From assembly GCF_020740795.1 (NCBI RefSeq), contig NC_067305.1:2666001-2730000 (forward strand): a stretch of 64,000 nucleotides of DNA. Reading direction: 5' to 3'. The DNA comes from Apus apus. Taxonomy: Eukaryota > Chordata > Aves > Apodiformes > Apodidae. Below the pieces are notes generated by a model. It saw only the letters and a list, made by a program, of their open reading frames with translations. It was not told the DNA's origin and ran no database searches. The translations under genes were made by a program, and so were the position numbers. This document shows, in pieces, positions 45,101 to 53,980 of this stretch (position 1 is the stretch's first letter; the number at the start of each line of letters is the position of its first letter).

Positions 45101-45979
45101 GTTTTCTCCCCCTTACTACATGCAATTCAAATACAGCCTGATAAAAAACAGGTGAATAGTTTTTTGTCAGTTAATATCCCATGACACTGGGGTGAGATAT
45201 AAACCTCACCTGCTCTTCAGTTGCTTAGATTTACAGAGAGACTAACAGAAGTTTGATAAAAATCAGCATAGGTGCTGCCTCCAAAGGAACATCTGTTTAC
45301 TGTGCAGCAGCACTTCCCAAACAATGTCCTACTTGCTAGGTATTCCAAGTATTTGATTAGTGCCCTCCCAATTACAGAGGTCAACAATTATGCAGAGTTC
45401 CTTACTAACAGGTGATCTTTCTGACTATGGAGAATTATTCTGCCATTTCTGTTCTTTAGGTTTAGATGAAATGCACCCTCTTCCAAGCTCCATACTCTGT
45501 GTGGTAGCTACGTGCAGCACATTTAATTCTGTTCCTCTTCTTTTGGGTGGTGAGATTGTAGATTCAGCTTTTGGATTTTGGAATTAGTAACAAATGTTTG
45601 AAATTTCTTTAAAAAAAATAATTCTTAATTCATCTAAGTAAACACAGTAGAATACAAACTCTATCATAGAATCACAGAATGGCTTGGGTTGGAAGGGACC
45701 TGAAAGATCATCCAGATCCAACCCCCCTGCATGGGCAGGGACACCTCCCACCAGCCCAGGTTGCTCCAAGCCCCATCCAACCTGCCCTTCAACACTGCCA
45801 GGGATGGGGACATTGTATGTACACAGAGAAAAGAAAATCTTAAATTAGACATACCTAGGTGAAGAGCTGAGCAGTACATCATCCAGTGACACCTCACAGT
45901 TCCCTCGAGGAGCTGAATTAAAACAAGCCGTGGGGACTGGTTCTGCAAGTGCCACCCGTGCATCTGACTCACCCAGCAT
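33022..45979 (-). CDS. ACSBG2: ACSBG2, bubblegum-family long-chain acyl-CoA synthetase, 15 coding exons
   Basis: The enzyme activates long-chain fatty acids to acyl-CoA with ATP and CoA and belongs to the AMP-forming adenylating family. Exons in transcript order are 45973-45984 (ATG at 45979), 45855-45912, 42970-43049, 42159-42400, 40540-40628, 40251-40371, 39721-39801, 39116-39265, 38651-38827, 37486-37667, 37024-37257, 36309-36526, 35283-35422, 33842-34088 and 33022-33137. All introns are GT-AG and phases agree, giving 713 residues. Motifs in order are the P-loop [30 protein letters not shown], the hinge [18 protein letters not shown], and the C-terminal lysine motif [11 protein letters not shown]. 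About 56 Ser/Asp-rich residues precede the conserved [11 protein letters not shown] recall about 28 in human. A Pro-rich tail of about 13 residues is extra. The paralogue ACSBG1 is close in sequence; the position beside MLLT1 favours ACSBG2. Confidence 0.93.
33335..33427 (+). mobile_element. CR1 3' tail fragment in last ACSBG2 intron
   Basis: About 90 bases, aactggtccctgcccgtgca to actctgagattgtatgat. It is antisense to ACSBG2 and lies 200 bases upstream of its last exon. Confidence 0.85.
33470..33712 (+). mobile_element. CR1 fragment, subtype A, in last ACSBG2 intron
   Basis: From gagagggagactgaggtgag to ccattctgggattctatgat. With the previous fragment it makes up about half of this 704-bp intron. 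Confidence 0.92.
33842..34088 (-). CDS. ACSBG2: ACSBG2 exon: C-terminal domain
   Basis: 247 bases, acceptor cttgcag and donor gtgagt. It encodes [20 protein letters not shown] and onward to [16 protein letters not shown], including the KW-ILE-DFS-GGEL block that leads to the catalytic lysine. Confidence 0.96.
34482..34746 (+). mobile_element. CR1 fragment, subtype A
   Basis: From aggacaaggggggatggatg to actgctctgtgatct, in the intron between the last-but-one and preceding ACSBG2 exons. Confidence 0.92.
35283..35422 (-). CDS. ACSBG2: ACSBG2 exon: hinge and start of C-terminal domain
   Basis: 140 bases, acceptor ttccag and donor gtaatt. It encodes [20 protein letters not shown] and onward through [20 protein letters not shown] to TLK, one of the most conserved parts of the protein. 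Confidence 0.97.
36309..36526 (-). CDS. ACSBG2: ACSBG2 exon: ribose-binding and hinge motif
   Basis: 218 bases, acceptor tctccaag (AAG type) and donor gtaact. It includes [40 protein letters not shown] and VTGRIK. The Asp of SGD is the expected ribose ligand and TGRIK is the start of the hinge between domains. Confidence 0.96.
37024..37257 (-). CDS. ACSBG2: ACSBG2 exon: acyl-adenylate site
   Basis: 234 bases, acceptor ctgcag and donor gtaaat. It encodes [20 protein letters not shown] and includes [17 protein letters not shown] and [18 protein letters not shown], the adenine and carboxylate-binding segments. Confidence 0.96.
37486..37667 (-). CDS. ACSBG2: ACSBG2 exon
   Basis: 182 bases, acceptor cccctcag and donor gtaatt. 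It encodes [20 protein letters not shown], then [15 protein letters not shown] and onward to LQTNLKRMN, matching the GVPRVWEK block. Confidence 0.95.
37870..38207 (+). mobile_element. CR1 copy with internal deletion
   Basis: The 5' part runs from gagaccccacctggagcact to aagggcagggagggagagga, then jumps straight to the tail block gttggatctagatggtcttt and ends tctatgactctatgaag. About 200 internal bases are missing. Confidence 0.9.
38651..38827 (-). CDS. ACSBG2: ACSBG2 exon
   Basis: 59 codons, phase 0, acceptor ttccag and donor gtaaga. It starts [11 protein letters not shown] and contains [19 protein letters not shown], the conserved block after the P-loop, and ends FFAQPDALK. Confidence 0.96.
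39116..39265 (-). CDS. ACSBG2: ACSBG2 exon: ATP-binding P-loop
   Basis: 50 codons, phase 0, acceptor gtacag and donor gtaagt. It encodes [20 protein letters not shown] and then the adenylate-forming signature [18 protein letters not shown], whose Ser/Thr/Gly loop and lysine grip the ATP phosphates. Confidence 0.97.
39360..39693 (-). mobile_element. CR1 fragment, subtype A, beside an ACSBG2 splice donor
   Basis: From tcatagaaccacagaatggt to ccccttcaggcactg. Its 5' edge lies about 27 bases from the donor of the ACSBG2 exon at 39,721 and it is in that gene's sense orientation. Confidence 0.92.
39721..39801 (-). CDS. ACSBG2: ACSBG2 exon
   Basis: 27 codons, phase 0, acceptor cacacag and donor gtaagt. 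It encodes [20 protein letters not shown] followed by TRPNLYS. A CR1 copy in the same orientation begins about 27 bases past the donor. Confidence 0.93.
40251..40371 (-). CDS. ACSBG2: ACSBG2 exon
   Basis: 121 bases, acceptor ttttgcag and donor gtaaat. It encodes [20 protein letters not shown] and onward to [10 protein letters not shown], aligning with the GIYTTNS/ATNS-EAC block of the family. Confidence 0.95.
40540..40628 (-). CDS. ACSBG2: ACSBG2 exon
   Basis: 89 bases, acceptor tttacag and donor gtaaga. It encodes [20 protein letters not shown] followed by [24 protein letters not shown] is the diagnostic family block. Confidence 0.96.
40629..42158 (-). other. ACSBG2: ACSBG2 intron, 1.5 kb
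   Basis: Occupied by a 600-bp CR1 copy (40,739-41,338) close to the downstream exon. The remaining 800 bases show nothing recognisable. Confidence 0.75.
40739..41338 (-). mobile_element. CR1 fragment, subtype A, 600 bp
   Basis: Among the longest copies, reaching past ctccagaactggacacaagc to ctgcagcccaggacatggtt. It is in the sense orientation of ACSBG2. Confidence 0.93.
42159..42400 (-). CDS. ACSBG2: ACSBG2 exon: start of conserved enzyme region
   Basis: 242 bases, acceptor caaaccag and donor gtaaga. It encodes [20 protein letters not shown] and continues to [16 protein letters not shown]-x-DGEV and the YYEEC-KAAKS block match bubblegum synthetases. Confidence 0.95.
42970..43049 (-). CDS. 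ACSBG2: ACSBG2 exon: N-terminal extension
   Basis: 80 bases, acceptor gtcttgcag and donor gtgagt. It encodes [20 protein letters not shown] followed by GTLGSK. It is acidic, then polar, and probably disordered ahead of the enzyme fold. Confidence 0.8.
43730..43772 (-). mobile_element. CR1 tail stub
   Basis: Only the terminal ~40 bases (cacagaatggtttgagttgg, then aagagacctcaaagatc). Confidence 0.7.
44335..44507 (+). mobile_element. CR1 remnant with large internal deletion
   Basis: The 5' block cagttctggagcccccaaca is followed after about 60 bases by the tail block gttggatctacatgatcttt and gtttctgtgattctatgata. Confidence 0.85.
45662..45812 (-). mobile_element. CR1 fragment, subtype A, 150 bp
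   Basis: From atcatagaatcacagaatgg to ctgccagggatgggg. It ends 43 bases short of an ACSBG2 exon (45,855). Confidence 0.9.
45855..45912 (-). CDS. ACSBG2: ACSBG2 exon: N-terminal extension
   Basis: 58 bases, acceptor taattcag and donor gtatgt. It encodes [18 protein letters not shown] with split codons at both ends. No similarity to the human N-terminus is evident, but the frame is open and fits both neighbours. Confidence 0.75.
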
Positions 45980-45984
45980 CCTCC
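45973..45984 (-). CDS. ACSBG2: ACSBG2 first coding exon with start codon (possibly 12 bases)
   Basis: On the minus strand the sequence reads tgtttttgcag, then GGAGG, ATG CTG G and donor GTGAGT. The ATG at 45,979 has A at -3, and the split codon fits the next exon. If the cag is used as an acceptor, the exon is a 12-nt micro-exon. If not, it is the end of a longer first exon starting near the 46.43 kb promoter. The upstream frame meets a TAG without another ATG. Confidence 0.6.
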
Positions 45985-46379
45985 CTGCAAAAACAGGTTT
46001 TAAAAATGAAAATACATCCAGAAGCTGCAGCTAAAATCAGCTCCCGTTGCTGTAGCTCTCTGACCAAGGCAGGCACGACTCCCGACTGCTGCATTTGCAT
46101 GAAATACAGTAAACTCTCCCGGCAGAGAACCCTCCCAGGGCTCTGCCTCGTGCTGGGTCCGCTTGAAAACCCCCCCGCTCAGCAGCAGCTGGTTCATCCA
46201 TCCCCACCGCCCCAAAAGCAGCATCATTACAGCTATGAAAGAGCACCGTGACCCTGACGATTTACATTTCACACTCTCTTTGCCCCAAACGCCCCTTTTC
46301 TGCTCCCAGTCCCCCCCCAAAAAAAAAAAACCACCACAACAACCCGGCACCGCAGAGCGACGGGTCCAGCCTTACACCG

Positions 46380-46560
46380 CATCGCCCCCGCCTCCTTGCA
46401 GCCCCTTCTACCCGCAGCCGCCCCGCACCGGCGCTCAGGACGACGTGTAAAAGCCTTTTCTTTTTAAACTAGCGCCCAGGAGGCTGATCCGGAGCATCTT
46501 ATGTCATGTGCTGCCCGCCTCGCCATTGGAAGCGGCTCGTCACCCCACACGCCGCCTCCC
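46380..46560 (-). promoter_or_regulatory. ACSBG2: Second CpG-rich promoter candidate for ACSBG2 (CCAAT plus TATA-like)
   Basis: On the minus strand a CCAAT box (46,529-46,525) is followed about 60 bases later by TTTAAAAAG (46,468-46,460), spacing typical of -90 and -30 elements. That places a start near 46,432. The flanks are CpG-rich. The start codon at 45,979 lies 450 bases downstream on the same strand. Confidence 0.45.
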
Positions 46561-47690
46561 CAGGAAGCGCTTGGCCCCGCGCCTGCCTGGTCCCTCGGGA
46601 GATCCCAGCCCTGGGACACCTCGGAGATTTAACCCTGAAAAAAACCCAACAAATCGGTGCTTTTGCAGCCGTTTCCCCTCCGCTCCTCTCAGCACTTGGG
46701 GTTTCATCACCGGCTGCAGGCGACGCTGGGTCTGTTCGGGGTTCGCGTTGGTCAAAAGCCTCTTGGTGCTCAGGGCTGAGCTGGAATTGTTTGGGGGGAT
46801 TTCTAACCGGTTGGAGACGAATCTCACTAGCCTTGATCTTTTTAAGAGTGGGTCTGAGCAGCCTGCTTGGTACCCGCAGCAGCCGGACGCCAAGGTAAAG
46901 GAGGTTTTAAAAGGGAAGGAAGCGTGGTTGTCTGATCCGGGATAGACGGGAGCAAAAGGAAGGAGCTTTTTCACCTGGCAGAGCTGAGCTGCAGCCTCCA
47001 GCGGGTGGGGAAAAGCCATGGAAAGGCAGGAAAGCCATGGAACGGCACACACTTCCCAGCAGACAGACCTGCCTCCAGCCCAGGACAGCCTGTCCCCCCC
47101 TTCTCCCTCCTCACCTGGGCAGGGACACGTCGCTGCTCACGCTCAAGGAAGAGCTGAACTCAGGAGCAGCTGAGAACGGGATGACACCAAAAATCCCTCC
47201 TTTGAAGCTCTGGGATCACTGGCAGGCATCACCCCACACCCCATTCTAGGCTAAACGACCAGAGCAGGTTGTTTTTTTTCCTGCTTTGAGAAAAGCTGTG
47301 AGAGAAAGGAAGGGCACTGTCTGTCTCCACGGAGCAGCCAGCCAGCGCTCTGAGACCGGGGGTCAGCTCCCTCCCCAGCTTGGAGGAACTCAAATCCAGG
47401 TCTGGAAGGGCACGACGCTGGTTACCAGACTGCCAGAGGGGACACCACCTCCTCCATGCTCAGGGACAGTCCCAGGCACGAGGAGGAAGGTAGCAGAGAA
47501 GCCTTTATAAGGCCTGACCCCTCCTTTCCCAGCACCGTGCCCACATTCCTTCCCCAGCACCCCATAACAAGGAGTTTAAGGCTTTCCCCAAAGCAGTTTT
47601 AATCTCTGCACTAATTACAGCCTTTCTCTTGCCATCATGCAGCAAGAAAGTTCCAAGGGAAAGGGTGGAGGTGTCCTCACACCAGCCATC

Positions 47691-47927
47691 TCACAGCACA
47701 GCCCAGGAGCTCTCGGGCAGCCGAGGTTGATTGGAAAGGTGTTGGAGAAAGGAAGGCAGAAATCTCATCTCCAAGGTAGGAGCTTTGGCTAGTGGGCTGC
47801 AGGTTTGGGCCTCACCACCAGCCCCACGCTGCTTCCAGAGGAGGTAACACACCATGAGGCACCACAAGATGTTCAGGAACATGAAGAACACACCCAAACC
47901 AAAAAACCCACCGAAAGAAACCTCCAT
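47691..47927 (-). CDS. Unrecognised small ORF with membrane segment in ACSBG2 intron 1
   Basis: An open frame of 78 codons starts at an ATG in good context (aaaATGg). Residues 5-31 form one strongly hydrophobic segment (FGGFFGLGVFFMFLNILWCL and onward to LL) followed by basic WKQRG, as in a single-pass small membrane protein with a cytosolic basic flank. The later residues look like ordinary noncoding translation. A donor-like G/GTGAGG at 47,815 would end a 112-base coding exon in phase 1. That phase joins correctly to the ACSBG2 exon at 45,912, so it could be an alternative ACSBG2 first exon, a separate small gene, or chance. I recognise no family. Confidence 0.35.
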   Translation of the reverse strand: MEVSFGGFFGLGVFFMFLNILWCLMVCYLLWKQRGAGGEAQTCSPLAKAPTLEMRFLPSFLQHLSNQPRLPESSWAVL

Positions 47928-50233
47928 TTTAATTAAACCTGTATAACCACTTCAGTCATTTACATACAAAGCATCTTCTGCTTTGAGGGAGCACTGTCCT
48001 AGAAGAACTGGAAGTTGGTGAACATCGAAACAGCTTCAGAGCTTCACTGACAAACCAAAACAAGCCTGACTACGTGCAAACTCATGACAGTCATCGGGAC
48101 AGGGGTGAAGGTTTCATTTACAATTGGCTCTGAACACCCCTTTGCTTGAAACACACGTAGAGCTCTGAAAATATCAGCTCAAATTCAAATCACTGCATCT
48201 GCTCGTGAGACATCTTGACATTTCCCAGCACAGCCACTTTGCTCCCTGTTGCTGATTTCTTTGTTTTTTACCAGCTAAGACACCATGTCTGATCCAGTCT
48301 GACTTTCAGGGTTAGGAGGTTGCCCCATGAACTCACTCACTGCCTTTCCACACTTCCACCCAAAGTGAAACGTGGCCTTTTCTTTTTTTTTTATTCCTTC
48401 ATATTCTTTAAAGATTCATTAAGTGAGGAACCAGAAGCTGAGCAACTCACTCTTCCTCTTTTAGAGAAATTAATTTCTTTAAAGGGCAGTGATAAAAGCT
48501 TCCTAGACACCAAAGGTTTCCTCCTGGGCAGAGACCACAGGGAGGCATCAAGGGCTGTGCTGGGAAATCAATGCCCACCTGAGGGAGGAGCAGAGAGAAC
48601 ATGAGGAAAAATGACCCCACCACAAGGATGATACCATGCCAAAGATCTTAAAACAACACGACTGCAGACAGACATTTGACTCCACTACAGGCTCTTCAGA
48701 GCTGAACTGTGGCTGAACAAAGCTGCCCACAGACCATCACCTTGTCAACCAGACCCAGGGCTTGCCCACCCCAAGAAGGGCAGGGGTGTGGGTGGACACC
48801 AAAGGCTGGAGGCACCACTGCATAATTTGTTATCCTAAATTCTACACAGATTGCTTTCTCCAGGACACTGGGACATTTTAGGTGGATTCCCCAGCAGCGT
48901 GACTCACCAAGAGGCTGGTTTAAAGTTCCTCTTTCCTAACCTGCTTTTCGCTTTACTACACCATCTGCACCCTGCCCGGGGATGGGGAAACCCCCTCACG
49001 CAGGGTAAGAAAGGGCAGGGATGAATTTTGAGACACATCACTCATGTTTTCTGCCACCTCCCACCGTCCCAGACTTCCCCTTGAAGCCCAGCCCAACTCA
49101 AGAGCCAGCAGTTGATCCCAGAGCATCCCTGAAGAATTCCCAGCTCACCAACCCATTGTGAGAAAAGTTTGTGGCATCAACAAACAGGCCCAAACGGATC
49201 CTTCAGCCAAGCACAGGTTATTTATACCCCGGCAAGAATGAGTGACCTAAACAAGCAGGCACACCCACAGTCAGGTGAAGAACGGTTTATATTCCCTATT
49301 CCCAAAGCTCCCTCCCCTCTTTCCCCCCTGGCTGGGCACTCCAGGGTTTACAGCCCATCTGATGCTTCTGATGATCCTATAAGTTTCCTGCCCCTGTTCA
49401 CACGTTCCATTCTAGCAGGTCACTTTGTACCGTTCAAGGTCTGATTCTGACCTTTCCTGCCCCCGTGGCTGCCTTCCCAGTCCCCACCATGACCCGCACC
49501 CGCTGGTGTCCTCCTGCCCCGGGGAGCAGGGCACAAGGGGCTGTGTTGGGTCTGGTCTTGGCATCAATCCTGCTCCGTCTGGGGACCCCCCGGATGGAGC
49601 CCAGTTCAGTCCCTCGGTTGCTGGGACCGTAAAACCCCCCCAGGGGTCACTGGAACCTGCAGAGATCTCCCTTCTCTCCAACAATTATATCCCTAACATG
49701 AGGGTATAGATAGAAAAACCCCAACAATATCCTTCTAACACTAGGATGTGAAAACAGCACTAAACCCAACACTCTGCTGCTGACACGAGGATGTGAAAAC
49801 ACCACTTTGCGTTTCCACCACCACCCACAGGGCTCAGGGCTCGGGGACAGACCCCCCGGGGTGGGGGGGACAGGCCTTCCCCTCAAACCGTGTGTGTGTG
49901 GGGGGGTTTAACGAAAAAAACTTCCAGTATTTTTGGCACCGTTACCACAGAAAAAGAGGCTCAAAACGATCAACTCTGCAGGGAACGGGTGAAAAACACC
50001 CCCTCCCCCCCACACACCCCCCCCCAGCCTGAAGCCGGGCGCGCTGCGGCCCGTGTTTCAACACCCCCCCCCCCCCAAAAGCCGCCCACTCGGGACACCC
50101 CGAGTCCCCACACCCGGGGAACAGGGGGGAGCGGGGTCCGTGGAGCTGCCCCCCCCGCTTCCCTGCCCCCCCCGGCCCGGCCCGTGCGCCCGGGAGCGGC
50201 GGGAGCGGCGGGAGCGCGCGCACGCGCCGTTAC

Positions 50234-50420
50234 CTCAGGCGGCCGCGCTTCCCGCCTCGCGGCGCGGGAGGGGGGGCGGGGCCAGCGCTCGGGAGACCCG
50301 CGCGGCCCCGCCCCATTGGGTGAGGAGGGCTGGGGAGGCCACGCCCATCCGCGAGGCCCCGCCCATCGCAGCCGGGGTCACTCGCGGTCGTCGCCCCGCC
50401 GGGAGGGGCGGGCAGGGCTG
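50234..50420 (-). promoter_or_regulatory. ACSBG2: CpG-island promoter and noncoding first exon, candidate for ACSBG2
   Basis: The region is packed with CpG. On the minus strand it shows a GC box next to a CCAAT box (50,305-50,319), further GC boxes near 50,272-50,284 and 50,352-50,362, and no TATA box. A minus-strand donor CCTGAG/GTAACG follows at 50,233-50,232. This suggests transcription starting near 50,250-50,290 and a short untranslated first exon ending at 50,234. The island could also drive a transcript to the right on the plus strand; no exon for that was seen. Confidence 0.6.
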
Positions 50421-50459
50421 GGTGGGCTTTGAGTGCCCCTCGGGCCTGCTGGAACGTTC

Positions 50460-51112
50460 CTCGGCCCCCTCCCCAGCTCCCCTCGGCCCCTTCCCCCCCA
50501 GCTCCCCTCGGCCCCTTCCCCCCAGCTCCCCTGAGCCCCTTCCCCCCAGCTCCCCTCGGCCCTTTCCCCCCAGCTCCCCTCGGCCCTTTCCCCCCAGCTC
50601 CCCTCGGCCCTTTCCCCCAGCTCCCCTCGGCCCTTTCCCCCCAGCTCCCCTCGGCCCTTTCCCCCCAGCTCCCCTCGGCCCTTTCCCCCCAGCTCCCCTC
50701 AGCCCCTTCTCCCCAGCTCCCCTCGGCCCTTTCCCCCCAGCTCCCCTCAGCCCCTTCTCCCCAGCTCCCCTCGGCCCCTTCCCCTCGGCCCCTTCCCCCC
50801 AGCTCCCCTCGGCCCCTTCTCCCCAGCTCCCCTCGGCCCCTTCCCCCCAGCTCCCCTCGGCCCCCTCCCCAGCTCCCCTGAGCCCCTTCCCCCCAGCTCC
50901 CCTGAGCCCCTTCCCCCCAGCTCCCCTCGGCCCCTTCTCCCCAGCTCCCCTCGGCCCCTTCCCCCCAGCTCCCCTCGGCCCCTTCTCCCCAGCTCCCCTC
51001 GGCCCCTTCTCCCCAGCTCCCCTCGGCCCTTTCCCCCCAGCTCCCCTCGGCCCTTTCCCCCCAGCTCCCCTCGGCCCCTTTTCCCCAGCTCCCCTCAGCT
51101 CCCTCAGGCTGA
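50460..51112. repeat. C-rich 24-bp minisatellite upstream of the ACSBG2 CpG island
   Basis: About 26 copies of a core cagctcccct followed by cggccc(c/t)tt(c/t)cccc, mostly 24 bp per unit with small length changes. Because 24 is a multiple of three, it stays open in several frames on both strands and produces open frames of 312 to 418 codons of repeated octapeptides; these are not genes. The G-rich strand has G4-forming potential. Confidence 0.95.
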
Positions 51113-51114
51113 AG

Positions 51115-51425
51115 CAGAATGGGTTGATGGACATTGATCCTTCTTCCAAGGAACAAGCAATAGGACAAGAGGAAATGGCCCCAAGTTGTGCCAGAGGAGG
51201 TTTAGATTGGATCTTAGGAACAATTTCTTCACGGAAAGGTTTGTCAGGCCCTGGCCCAGGCTGCCCAGGGTGGAGTCCCCATCCCTGGAGGGGTTTCAAA
51301 GCCCTGTAGATGTGGTGCTGAGGGACATGGGGCAGTGGTGGCCTTGGCAGGGCTGGGTGAACAGTTGGACCTGATGACCTTAAAGGTCTTTTCCAATCAA
51401 AACAATTCCCTGATGCTATGATGGT
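51115..51425 (+). mobile_element. CR1 fragment of a different subtype
   Basis: Contains ggacaagaggaaatggcccc, then gatcttaggaacaatttctt and the tail ttccctgatgctatgatgg. This is a third, more diverged CR1 type. It directly follows the 24-bp minisatellite. Confidence 0.8.
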
Positions 51426-52261
51426 TGCTCCCAGCAGAGGTGTTGCAGCAGAGGAGGAGGAGGCTGGCCCTGAAGAAACCAGCCCCACGCTGTTTTCTGA
51501 TCAGCACAAGTGAACAAAAGGGGCTGGGTCTGTGCTGAGCAGCACTAGAGGCACAAACATTGGGTGGTCGTGGCTGTGGGGGCCTCATGCAGACCCTTAC
51601 CAGGCCTGGGGCAGAACCTGTGGTCTGGTGCCAGCTCCACCATCCCTGGCTCTTATTTATACTGAAATCCAATGGCACTTCAAAAAAAAATTATGTATTT
51701 TACAGGTTATGGTCAGGTAGATCATCTAACTGTTCTCAGTTGTTTCTAGCTGACAAAGTTGTAGAAAAGCCAGAGGTTTTGTTTATCCTGTGAGTAAAAC
51801 AGCTGTGTCCTTCCAATGAATTATTGCTGCTATTTTGCTAGTGCAGACCAAGAATTCCTAACCATTGTTTTTTTCCTGCAAATTCTTCTCCCTCCCCCCA
51901 CTGCCCAGAGATGCTCCCCCCTCACACGGGGTGGGGAGGGTATGGCTCTCAACATTTAGTTGATGAGCAAACTTAAGGAATGTTGTGGGAGAAGCTCCGG
52001 GCAGAAGGTCAGGGCTGCAGCTGGAGCAGCAGCAGGTCCAGGGGACAGAACAGTGCTGAGGACACTGCTGCTGTGAAGCAGCACAGGGGACCAGAGCACC
52101 ATGTCAGCACAGGAGCCCTGCTCTGTGCCCTCTGCAGCTCCAGGCACGCAGGAGCTCTGCTCTGAGGGCTGTTTGTCACCTGTTGCAACCTGAGCCTTCC
52201 CTTGCAGCTCCACTGCAGTCTCCTCCCTGTTCCAGCAGGCTCGTTTTCTCCTCTCTGCAGC

Positions 52262-52900
52262 TCATCCAAATCCCTCGTGTGGGTCTCCTTGCAGCCCAGA
52301 AACCAACCATGTCCTGGGCTGCATCACCAGCAGAGCCAGGGAGGGGATTCTTCTGCTCTACTTTGCTCTTGTGAGACCCCACTTGGAGTATGGTGTCCAG
52401 CTCTGGAGCCCCCAACTTAAGAAGGTCATGGAGCTCCTGGAGAGAGGCCAGAGGAGGCCACAGAGATGATCCAAGGGCTGGAGCAGCTCTGCTCTGGAGA
52501 CAGGCTGGGAGAGTTGGATTGTTCAGCCTGGAGAAGAGAAGGCTCCAGGGAGACCTTAGAGCACCTTCCAGTGCCTGAAGGGGCTCCAGGAAAGCTGGGG
52601 AGGGACTTGGGACAAGGGCAGGGAGAGAGAGGACAAGGGGGGATGGATGAAAACTGGCAGAGGGAGATTGAGGTGAGACATGAGGAGGGAATTCTGGAGT
52701 GTGAGGGTGGTGAGAGCCTGGCCCAGGTTGCCCAGGGAAGCTGTGGCTGCCCCATCCCTGGCAGTGTTGAAGGGCAGGTTGGATGGGGCTTGGAGCAGCC
52801 TGGGCTGGTGGGAGGTGTCCTTGCCCATGCAGGGGGTTGGATTTAGATGATCTTTAAGGTCCCTTTCAACCCAAACCAGTCTGGGATTATATGATATGAT
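52262..52900 (+). mobile_element. CR1 fragment, subtype A, longest copy here
   Basis: About 640 bp, from catccaaatccctcgtgtgg through cccaacttaagaaggtcatg to the tail ccagtctgggattatatgat. Confidence 0.92.
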
Positions 52901-53980
52901 ACTCTGATTCTTATTCAGGTGACAAGTATTTTTCTGAAGAGCAGGGATACAAACATCTGGGAAGTTGGTGGGATCTGCAGCTTCAGCAGCCTGCTAACCC
53001 TCTTACTCCAGTCATGCCTTGACCCTTAGCCAGTACCTGCTGTGCTGATAAAGGGCATGGAACTCTCAGTGAACCAAGAAAAGATCCAGTGGCCAGCCCA
53101 AAGGTTAACAGGAGTCACCAGTTCTATTTTTGGCAGTGCCCTGAGCCAACAAATTACCTTGGGCAAGCAGCTTTTTTTGTGCTCCCAGTGTCCTTGTCTA
53201 TCAAACTGAGGTTGCACCACTACAAAGGTAGAGGCCACAGTGCTTGCAAAACTCCTCCTGTTTCTGGGGCCAAAGGGGACCGTGTCACTGGTGAAGGACA
53301 AGAGGAGAGCCAAGAGAAGTGCAGGTGGTTCTCAGGTGGCTGCCACGGGGAGGAGAGGGTTGGTTCTCACTGCCTGTGGGGATCAGCTTATGCCTTGGCA
53401 TAACAAGAACCTTTATTATCAATCGGTGGTTGCAGAGCTCAGCTCTTTATCAACAAACCTGGAGTTGTTGAGCTTCAACTAGCAAGTGCCCCAGAGTGAC
53501 TGCACCTTGTGTCAAGGATCACCTTGCTCTGGATTTACCAGCAATTAACTCGCCCCAGGTTTTCATTCATCAAGAGCAGGGTGGCCCAGGCAGCTCCAGG
53601 AAACATTCCCACAGCACAGGATCTCTCTCCTGGGGTGAATTTTAGCACTGGCTGGTTAGGCCAGCAAGGACTGGGAAGTCTTTGCAGGTGTCAGTTGTTC
53701 TAGTCACTGGCCTGGGATTGATGTTTCATGCCCTGAAAATTGCAACCAGCATGAGTTATGTTTACTGACATGTATGGGGGGGGGATCATTTAAAAAGTCT
53801 TAAATCCTTGTCTTGGTACTTGTCCTGCATTTGTTGGCTACAGGGTGGAGAGAGAGACAAGGGAAGACAAGTACAGGAGCAGCTACTGTTCAGTCTCTGG
53901 GACTTCAGAGGGGATAAAGTTTCTCCTCTTGATTGTTGATTGGTGCCAATCAACAAAGCTCTGTAGGAGGAGTCATGTGC

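Larger units (their letters stand above)
43050..45854 (-). other. ACSBG2: ACSBG2 intron, 2.8 kb
   Basis: Between N-terminal exons. It holds CR1 remnants at 43,730, 44,335 and 45,664 and a C run at 44,902. The rest is unassigned. Confidence 0.75.
45985..50233 (-). other. ACSBG2: ACSBG2 5' intron / alternative promoter interval
   Basis: Spans from the CpG-island first-exon donor to the start-codon exon. It holds the 46.4 kb promoter candidate, the 78-codon membrane ORF and unassigned sequence. It contains no CR1 copy, which stands out in this window. Confidence 0.55.

Noticed and set aside
46508..46945. 145-codon plus-strand frame in the CpG-rich region
   Set aside because: GC-rich sequence keeps frames open by chance; no recognisable domain and an overlapping frame of similar length.
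50053..51488. Open frames of 418 (plus) and 417 and 312 (minus) codons
   Set aside because: They are repeats of an octapeptide produced by the 24-bp minisatellite and appear on both strands; no family similarity or plausible start region.
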